Position numbers and translations under genes: made by a program. A DNA stretch of 21,022 nt from Anaerolineae bacterium. Its GTDB lineage: Bacteria > Chloroflexota > Anaerolineae > JACIWR01. The notes below the pieces were generated by a model, which was not told the DNA's origin, ran no database searches, and was given only the letters and a program-made list of their open reading frames with translations. Shown piece by piece: positions 19,956 through 21,022 of this stretch (position 1 is its first letter; the number at the start of each line of letters is the position of its first letter). Location of the stretch: positions 1-21,022 of the forward strand of contig JAGGZG010000031.1 of NCBI GenBank assembly GCA_021162125.1, in the 5' to 3' direction.

Positions 19956-21022
19956 ATGCCGCCTGGTATGGTCTATTTCGTCGGCGCAGGACCGGGGGAC
20001 CCCGAGCTGTTGACGCTCAAGGCCCGGCAGCTCATCGCCCAGGCCGACGTCATCATCTACGCCGGTTCCCTGGTGAACCCTGCTGTGCTCCAGTACGCCC
20101 GGCCTGACGCCGAAATCCACAACAGCGCCGGAATGAAACTGGCTCGACAAATCGCCTTGATGCGCACGGCAGTGGAGAGCGGCCAGGCCGTCGTCCGCCT
20201 CCACACCGGCGACCCCACGTTCTACAGCGCGATTATGGAACAGATGCGGGAGCTGGACAAGACGGACATCTCCTACAGGGTGATCCCGGGAGTGAGTTCC
20301 GCCTCTGCTGCTGCCGCTGCCCTGGGCGTCGAGCTCACCCTCCCTGGGGGGACGCAGACGGTCATCTTCACCCGGCTGGCAGGCCGCACGCCGGTGCCGG
20401 ACACGGAGGCCCTGCGACGACTGGCCGCCCACCGATCAAGCCTGGTGATCTTTTTGAGCGTGGGGATGATCGAGCAAGTGGTGGATGAACTGCGTGTTGC
20501 AGGTTACGACGAGGACACCCCCGTGGCCGTCGTTTACCGGGCGAGCTGGCCCGACGAGTTGATTGTCCGGGGCACGCTGGCCGACATCGCCGCCCGGGTG
20601 CAGGCGGCGGAGATAACCCACCAGGCGTTGATCATCGTCAGCCCGGCGCTGTCTCCGTGGGCAAAGGAGAGCGTTCCCAATTCCTACCTCTACGGTGCGG
20701 CGCTCCAGCAACCTGAGCGTCGGAATGCTCCGGCCATCATCGCCCTCACCCGCCCCAGCACCGAGACCGGGCGACGCCTGCACCGTCTGCTGCCCGGGTC
20801 GTGGCTTTACGCTCCCGCCCGCTTCCTTGAGCCAGAGGAGCAGGATAAACAGGGCATCGTGCCCTACTCCGTCTCGGTCCGGCAGGCGCTGCAAGGGGCT
20901 TTCCGGGAGCACAACGCCCTGATCTGCATTATGGCCAGCGGGATCGTGGTGCGGGAACTGGCCCCGCTGCTGCGCAGCAAGCACACCGACCCCGCCGTGG
21001 TGGTGCTGGACCAGCAGGGGCG
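19956..21022 (+). CDS. CbiF-CbiG fusion: cobalt-precorrin-4 C11-methyltransferase plus cobalt-precorrin-5A hydrolase domain (partial)
   Basis: This frame stays open to the right edge, so the gene is cut off after about 355 codons. Residues 1 to about 250 are a SAM-dependent tetrapyrrole methylase (CbiF/CobM): VYFVGAGPGDPELLT at the start, VRLHTGDPTFYSA, and VIPGVSSASAAAAALGVELT. A linker (SYLYGAALQQPERRN) follows. From APAIIALTRPSTETGRRL the sequence becomes the N-terminal part of CbiG, including GIVPYSVSVRQALQGAF and CIMASGIVVRELAPLL. In the anaerobic corrin pathway CbiF methylates C11 and CbiG then opens the lactone, so fusion joins consecutive steps. I prefer ATG 19956 (GGGATGG about 6 bases upstream); ATG 19947, in frame, is possible. 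The domain calls are firm and the exact start is not. Confidence 0.9.
   Translation, partial: MPPGMVYFVGAGPGDPELLTLKARQLIAQADVIIYAGSLVNPAVLQYARPDAEIHNSAGMKLARQIALMRTAVESGQAVVRLHTGDPTFYSAIMEQMRELDKTDISYRVIPGVSSASAAAAALGVELTLPGGTQTVIFTRLAGRTPVPDTEALRRLAAHRSSLVIFLSVGMIEQVVDELRVAGYDEDTPVAVVYRASWPDELIVRGTLADIAARVQAAEITHQALIIVSPALSPWAKESVPNSYLYGAALQQPERRNAPAIIALTRPSTETGRRLHRLLPGSWLYAPARFLEPEEQDKQGIVPYSVSVRQALQGAFREHNALICIMASGIVVRELAPLLRSKHTDPAVVVLDQQG

Overview
The window looks like a chromosomal segment of a GC-rich, probably anaerobic or facultatively anaerobic bacterium. Chloroflexota (Anaerolineae-like) is my best guess. It rests on the mix of gene families, the strong AAGGAGG-type ribosome sites, consensus sigma70-type promoters and palindromic interspersed repeats. 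The taxonomic call is an inference, not something the sequence proves.

Positions 1-16100 are read almost entirely on the minus strand. In transcriptional order (right to left) there are two modules. (a) A serine-type module runs from 15764 to 9516: class V aminotransferase, a small unknown protein, a nucleotidyltransferase-fold protein, short SerA, a DUF1015 protein, and an NtrC-family regulator resembling DhaR/AcoR. The genes abut or overlap, except for a gap with a 34-bp perfect palindrome. (b) A glycerol/dihydroxyacetone module runs from 8982 to 698: glpF, dhaK, dhaL, glpK, a GlpA-like glycerol-3-phosphate dehydrogenase, an FAD/NAD oxidoreductase and a DUF1667 iron-sulfur protein. It should import glycerol, phosphorylate glycerol or dihydroxyacetone, and oxidise glycerol-3-phosphate to DHAP through a soluble three-protein system. 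The first five genes are separated by spacers full of hairpins, and the last three are tightly packed. Two short unknown genes lie at 44-588.

Module (b) has an unusual control region at 9186-9452. In transcription order it holds a palindrome (TGTTTCA-TGT-TGAAACA), a perfect TTGACA-N16-TATAAT promoter, about 160 nt of leader, and a textbook intrinsic terminator, all upstream of glpF. The adjacent regulator has the family architecture of a sigma54 activator, but its GAFTGA loop reads GAFAGA and its Walker B pair is DN rather than DE. A DhaR-type activator working on a sigma70-type promoter, with a leader attenuator as a second gate, fits these observations.

Between dhaL and glpK sit two neighbouring non-coding inverted-repeat elements (MITE-like). 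Each is bracketed by a short direct repeat, and one inserted exactly at the dhaL stop codon.

From about 16100 to the right end everything is on the plus strand and concerns cobamides. A promoter and cobalamin riboswitch precede cobT-cobS-cbiR-cobU (lower-ligand activation, final assembly, a predicted cobamide-remodelling hydrolase, and cobinamide kinase/guanylyltransferase). A second, nearly identical promoter-riboswitch unit, followed by two intrinsic terminators in a row, precedes a CbiF-CbiG fusion gene that runs off the window. I saw no tRNA, rRNA, CRISPR array, transposase or integrase.
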